A stretch of 25,981 bases of DNA, taken from positions 1-25,981 of the forward strand of contig JAJDEH010000248.1 of assembly GCA_029259935.1 (NCBI GenBank), given 5' to 3'. The notes beneath the pieces are model-generated. The model ran no database searches. It was not told the DNA's origin and saw only the letters and a list, made by a program, of their open reading frames with translations. A program made the translations under genes and the position numbers. This DNA is from Planctomycetota bacterium. GTDB lineage: Bacteria > Planctomycetota > Planctomycetia > Pirellulales > Pirellulaceae. Shown here piece by piece: positions 22,616 to 25,981 of the stretch. Within the stretch, counting starts at the first letter, position 1. The number at the start of each line of letters is the position of its first letter.

Positions 22616-22643
22616 TTGACACTTCACTATTACATGATATTGT
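22616..22643 (+). promoter_or_regulatory. Promoter of the arsR-type gene, probably giving a leaderless message
   Basis: A perfect TTGACA (22616-22621), a 16-base spacer and TATTGT (22638-22643) precede the gene. Transcription would start at about 22650-22653, at or next to the ATG at 22653, and no ribosome binding site exists upstream. A 16-bp imperfect palindrome (22631-22646, TACATGAT facing ATTGTGTA, six of eight pairs) covers the -10 box. That is where an autoregulating ArsR repressor would bind. Confidence 0.5.
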
Positions 22644-22652
22644 GTATTTGTG

Positions 22653-23024
22653 ATGGCTAAGACAGCAAAATCCGCATTAAAGATCAAGCTTCCGCCGCAA
22701 CCGGCGATTGCTGAACGTCCCCTGATCGACGATGGCCAAGCGGCGTCGCTGATGCGGCTGTTCAAGGTATTTTCCAACGACACGCGGTTGCGGCTGTTGC
22801 ACGCGCTGGTGCGGGAGGACGAGTTGTGCGTCAGCGATTTGGCGGAAGCAGTCGGCATGAAGACACAGGCCGTCTCGAACCAACTGCAGCGGTTGGTGGA
22901 CCGGGGCATCATCGGATCACGCCGGGACGGCATCAACATCTACTATCGCGTTATCGATCCCTGTGTTTCCGTGTTGCTAGAGCGAGGGCTCTGCCTGATT
23001 GAATGCTGTCCGGAACAGGAATGA
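22653..23024 (+). CDS. ArsR/SmtB-family metal-sensing repressor
   Basis: This 123-residue winged-helix repressor has the body LMRLFKVFSNDTRLRLLHALVREDELCVSDLAEAVGMKTQAVSNQLQRLVDRGIIGSRRDG, with the recognition helix at TQAVSNQLQRL. Cysteines are at 59 in ELCVSDL (one Cys, not the ArsR Cys-x-Cys pair) and at 104, 114, 118 and 119 in the last helix. The last helix reads Asp-x-Cys, nine residues, Cys-x-x-Glu-Cys-Cys, close in layout to the alpha5 site of SmtB/CzrA but with thiolates replacing His. A soft-metal sensor is therefore likely, though the metal cannot be named. ATG 22653 is used; a GTG sits directly before it. No transporter or resistance gene is adjacent. Confidence 0.92.
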   Translation: MAKTAKSALKIKLPPQPAIAERPLIDDGQAASLMRLFKVFSNDTRLRLLHALVREDELCVSDLAEAVGMKTQAVSNQLQRLVDRGIIGSRRDGINIYYRVIDPCVSVLLERGLCLIECCPEQE

Positions 23025-23063
23025 ACTGCATGATACGCCGGTACTCCGATCGCGACCGTGTGG

Positions 23064-23080
23064 TTTCTAGCCATTAGAAA
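23064..23080. promoter_or_regulatory. Short dyad ahead of the FGE-propeller gene
   Basis: The arms TTTCTA and TAGAAA are separated by five bases, 23 bases upstream of the next start codon. It could be an operator. It is too AT-rich and lacks the T-run for a terminator of the arsR gene. Confidence 0.3.
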
Positions 23081-23103
23081 GCGTTTAATCGAAGGGAATA
23101 GCC

Positions 23104-25981
23104 ATGCGAAAGGTAGCTTTCTTATTTATCGCCGTGTTGCTTTTCGTCGTTGAGATGAATGCTGCCGCCGACCACCCCCCACTCGCCAAAGCGCCTTTCG
23201 ATGCCGATCAGGCCAAAGAGTATCAGCAACAGTGGGCCAAGCACACGGACCAGCCATTGGATCTAACGAACTCAATTGGCATGCAGCTAAAGCTGATTCC
23301 TCCCGGCGAGTTCATGATGGGCCGCACCGAAGAGCAATTCGACAAGGTCCTGGAAATCGCCAAGAAAGCCGGCCGCGAACCGGCCCGCGCCGCCGTTTGG
23401 GAAATGCTCATGATGCCCGCGCATCAGGTGAGAATCACCAAACCGTTTTACATGGGTGCCACGGAAGTCACCGTCGGACAGTTCCGCCAGTTCTGTGAAG
23501 ACTCCGGATACAAGACGGAAGCGGAACAGGGACTCAACAGTGGAGTGCCCTATCGCGGACGCCGCCCGATATGCACTTGGCGAAAGCCCATGGTCTGGAT
23601 CAAGTTGAAGCAGAAGGACGATGAGCCGGTGTTGCACCTGTGCTGGAATGACTGTGTCGCGTTCTGTAAGTGGCTTAGCGAAAAGGAAGGCGTCGAATAC
23701 TGTCTGCCCACCGAAGCTGAATGGGAATATGCCTGTCGCGCGGGAACCGACACCGCTTGGTCTTTCGGCAACTTCGAGGACTTCGACCGTCTGGGCCACC
23801 AGTACATGTTCGTATCCGAGCCGCCCCAAGGTAAGCACGACAGGCCCAGCCGGGTCGCCCAGAAGAAGCCGAACGCGTTCGGCATTTACGACATGCACGG
23901 CAACGTGTGGGAATATGTGGCCGACTGGTGGCACCGGTTCACGTATAAGAACTCGGACCTCAACGATCCGACCGGTTCGCCCGAGCAGAGTGAGAAGGGC
24001 GACATGCGGCGCATCATTCGCGCCGGCTCGTTCGACTGGGGACGCTGGGGCGCGCAGTCCGTCTATCGCATGCGGATCGGCCAACGCTCGACTCAGCACC
24101 CGCACCAGGGCTTTCGTGTTGCGATGCGGATCAAGGATGTCCAAGGCGTGCCACCGCTCGCTGATCCGTATGAACAGCGACGAAAGAAAACGATCGATCC
24201 CGGACCGCAAAAGATTGACACGTCGGCCGCGGACAAGCATCCCAAGGAGTTGATGATTGACTTGCCGGGCGGAATCAAGATGGACTTTGTCCTGATCCGG
24301 CCCGGTTCTTTCCTGATGGGGTCGAGCAAAGGATTCGGAGACGAGACGCCCGTTCACCGGGTCGTGATTTCCAAACCCTTCTACATGGCAAAGCACGAAG
24401 TGACGACGGTTCAGTGGGCGGCCGTCATGGGAAAAGATGCACGGTTCAAGTTTTGGGAGAGCATGAAAGGCGAACACGACGATGCGCTCGGCCCCAACAA
24501 AGCCATGCGGGATGTCAGTTGGGATGAGTGCCAGGATTTGGTCGTCGCGCTCAAGAAAAAGGTGCCGGGTCGCGGATACGCCTTGCCCACGGAAGCTCAA
24601 TGGGAATACGCCTGCCGAGCCGGAAGCACGACCAATTTTCACTTTGGTGACGACGCTGCGACGTTGGGCGAATATGCCTGGTTCGCGGGCAACATGCTGT
24701 GGCCGGGCGGCGGCAGAACGTTTCCGGACGGTGCGCCGGTCAAGGGCGTGCATTACCACGATGTCGGACAGAAAAAGCCGAACGCATTTGGGCTCTACGA
24801 CATGCACGGTGGCGTCTGGGAGTGGTGCGCCGATTACTATGACAAGGACTACTACGTTAACTCCCCGCTTACGGATCCGACGGGCCCCGAGTCGGGACGG
24901 CTGCGTACTCTGCGGGGCGGCTCCTGGTTTCGGTACGGCAAGTATTGTCGCAGTGCCTATCGGCGCTTCTTCTATCCCGCGGCCAATGGCGACGGTGTGA
25001 CGGCCTACATTTCGGATTTCGGCTGTCGCCTGGCGATCAACCTGGACGAAGCGAATGCGAAGGACGCTCGGCGCGGCGCAGGAGTCGCGGGCCGTTCGAC
25101 AGCAACTCGACCACGGCCCGCCGTCAACTACACGAAACTGGCCCGCAGCCTGGTGCGCCATCCGAATAACCCGGTCATCAAGGTGGGAGAAAAAGGCGCA
25201 TGGGACGACCAGACACTGGGTTGCTTCACGGTACTGGATGACGGCGACAAGTTCTACTTCTACTCCGGCGGGACTCAGCATGGGAAACCCAAGCAGATCG
25301 GTCTGGCCACCTCGAAAGACGGCATCCGATGGACGAAGTACGAAAAAAATCCGCTTTTCACCGGCAGCATGCCGTACGCGATCAGGGTTGGCGACACGCT
25401 TCGTCTGTATCATCCCGGTAAGAATGAGTCTGGCCGGCAGGGCTTGCTGATGAAGACGTCCAAGGACGGAATTGCGTGGGGCAAGCCGACGTTAGTCCTG
25501 GCGGGCGGCATCCTCGATCCGTGCGTGGTCCGCGTTGCCGAAAATAGATTCCACCTGTATTACTGCGCGGGTGGACGAAAGATGAAGGACGGCAAGCAAG
25601 TGTGGGAGTTCAAAGCCCATATGGCCACGTCCGAAGACGGCGTTCAGTGGAAGAAAGAACCGCGACCGGCCCTGCCGCTCGGTCCGAAAGGCAGTTGGGA
25701 CGAGCAGTCACAGGCCGGCCCGTGCGTACTGAAACTCGACGACGGATTCCACATGTGGTATCTGGGCAGCGGTACCTACAGTGGCGGCAAAACAGCGTGG
25801 CGAATCGGGCATGCCACGTCCCCGGACGGATTGATCTGGACTAAGTCCGGCACGGACCCGGTTCTCGACGTCGGCAAGAAAGGAGAATGGGACCGCGGCA
25901 CGTTCATGTCGTTCGACATCATCTTCCGCGACAGTGATGAAAAATTCCTGTTCTGGTACGCCGCCGCCCCCACCGGCCACG
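23104..25981 (+). CDS. Secreted tandem FGE-sulfatase-domain / GH43-like propeller fusion, 3'-truncated
   Basis: An uninterrupted frame of 959 codons runs off the window end. A signal peptide (MRKVAFLFIAVLLFVVEMNAAA) is followed by FGE-sulfatase domain 1 (about 58-345) and domain 2 (about 380-650). Both carry the family motifs LIPPGEFMMG/LIRPGSFLMG, PTEAEWEYACRAG/PTEAQWEYACRAG and KKPNAFG-YDMHG-VWE. A linker leads to a five-bladed GH43/GH32-like propeller (about 685 onward) with repeated ATSKDGIRWTK/KTSKDGIAWGK/ATSPDGLIWTK units. Active FGE uses a Cys pair; domain 1 has none (RAGSFDWGRWGAQS) and domain 2 keeps only the second (GKYC), so formylglycine formation is unlikely. AAGGGA upstream supports the ATG at 23104. 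The substrate is unknown; an extracellular polysaccharide role is inferred. Confidence 0.9.
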   Translation, partial: MRKVAFLFIAVLLFVVEMNAAADHPPLAKAPFDADQAKEYQQQWAKHTDQPLDLTNSIGMQLKLIPPGEFMMGRTEEQFDKVLEIAKKAGREPARAAVWEMLMMPAHQVRITKPFYMGATEVTVGQFRQFCEDSGYKTEAEQGLNSGVPYRGRRPICTWRKPMVWIKLKQKDDEPVLHLCWNDCVAFCKWLSEKEGVEYCLPTEAEWEYACRAGTDTAWSFGNFEDFDRLGHQYMFVSEPPQGKHDRPSRVAQKKPNAFGIYDMHGNVWEYVADWWHRFTYKNSDLNDPTGSPEQSEKGDMRRIIRAGSFDWGRWGAQSVYRMRIGQRSTQHPHQGFRVAMRIKDVQGVPPLADPYEQRRKKTIDPGPQKIDTSAADKHPKELMIDLPGGIKMDFVLIRPGSFLMGSSKGFGDETPVHRVVISKPFYMAKHEVTTVQWAAVMGKDARFKFWESMKGEHDDALGPNKAMRDVSWDECQDLVVALKKKVPGRGYALPTEAQWEYACRAGSTTNFHFGDDAATLGEYAWFAGNMLWPGGGRTFPDGAPVKGVHYHDVGQKKPNAFGLYDMHGGVWEWCADYYDKDYYVNSPLTDPTGPESGRLRTLRGGSWFRYGKYCRSAYRRFFYPAANGDGVTAYISDFGCRLAINLDEANAKDARRGAGVAGRSTATRPRPAVNYTKLARSLVRHPNNPVIKVGEKGAWDDQTLGCFTVLDDGDKFYFYSGGTQHGKPKQIGLATSKDGIRWTKYEKNPLFTGSMPYAIRVGDTLRLYHPGKNESGRQGLLMKTSKDGIAWGKPTLVLAGGILDPCVVRVAENRFHLYYCAGGRKMKDGKQVWEFKAHMATSEDGVQWKKEPRPALPLGPKGSWDEQSQAGPCVLKLDDGFHMWYLGSGTYSGGKTAWRIGHATSPDGLIWTKSGTDPVLDVGKKGEWDRGTFMSFDIIFRDSDEKFLFWYAAAPTGH

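Noticed and set aside
23287..25413. A 708-codon open frame on the minus strand, opposite the FGE-propeller gene
   Set aside because: The plus strand here encodes clear, motif-rich FGE domains and a propeller. The antisense frame has no recognisable domain and is Arg/Val/His-rich, as expected from the complement of a GC-biased gene.
1..25981. CRISPR arrays, tRNA or rRNA genes, insertion sequences, toxin-antitoxin or phage-defence genes
   Set aside because: I looked for direct-repeat arrays, cloverleaf-like stretches, transposase motifs and defence-domain motifs on both strands and found none I could support.

Overview
The window looks like a chromosomal segment of a planctomycete, most likely of the Pirellulales type. 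The grounds are a sulfatase, a formylglycine-generating-enzyme-like (FGE-like) protein fused to a glycoside-hydrolase-type propeller, DUF2293, and a GC-rich type IV pilus locus in which PilM/N/O/P stand beside GspG/H-like pseudopilins. This assignment is inference from gene content and style. No rRNA or other taxonomic marker is present, and I saw no tRNA, insertion sequence, CRISPR array or prophage.

Layout. Positions 2-2168 hold the 3' part of a secreted sulfatase and a convergent secreted beta-propeller protein. Positions 2405-3097 hold a DUF2293 protein. Positions 3272-14541 (minus strand, read from 14541 downward) form one long unidirectional cluster: a GspG-like prepilin, a response regulator, a sensor histidine kinase, a STAS protein, PilB, PilC, PilM, PilN, PilO, a PilP/GspC-like protein, a secretin, and a small charged protein. 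Many junctions overlap by a few bases (ATGA or TTGA), so translation is probably coupled. Positions 14960-19968 (plus strand, divergent) carry a GAF/HD-GYP c-di-GMP phosphodiesterase followed by four pseudopilin-type proteins: GspH-like, PilW/GspJ-like, PilV/GspI-like and PilX/GspK-like. The 418-base region between the two arms contains a strong 23-bp dyad and a candidate promoter. Positions 20005-23024 hold a CBS-pair protein, GlaH/CsiD (glutarate 2-hydroxylase), a CsrA fused to a receiver-like domain, and an ArsR/SmtB metalloregulator. From 23104 to the window end runs a very long open gene encoding a signal peptide, two FGE-sulfatase domains and a GH43/GH32-like propeller.

How the genes work together. 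The two divergent arms together supply a near-complete envelope-spanning type IV pilus or type II-secretion-like machine, with ATPase, platform, actin-like PilM, alignment proteins, secretin, one major and several minor pilins. Built-in signalling comes from the two-component pair, the STAS protein and the HD-GYP phosphodiesterase. PilB carries a partly degenerate tandem MshEN-like motif that would link the motor to the same second messenger. No prepilin peptidase (PilD) or retraction ATPase (PilT) lies in the window.

Most noteworthy are the PilW-like minor pilin with a carbohydrate-binding-module-like domain inserted in it, which could be a sugar-binding pilus-tip adhesin; the tandem FGE-propeller fusion that has lost the catalytic cysteine pair; the CsrA-receiver fusion; and the palindrome-rich, apparently leaderless ArsR promoter.
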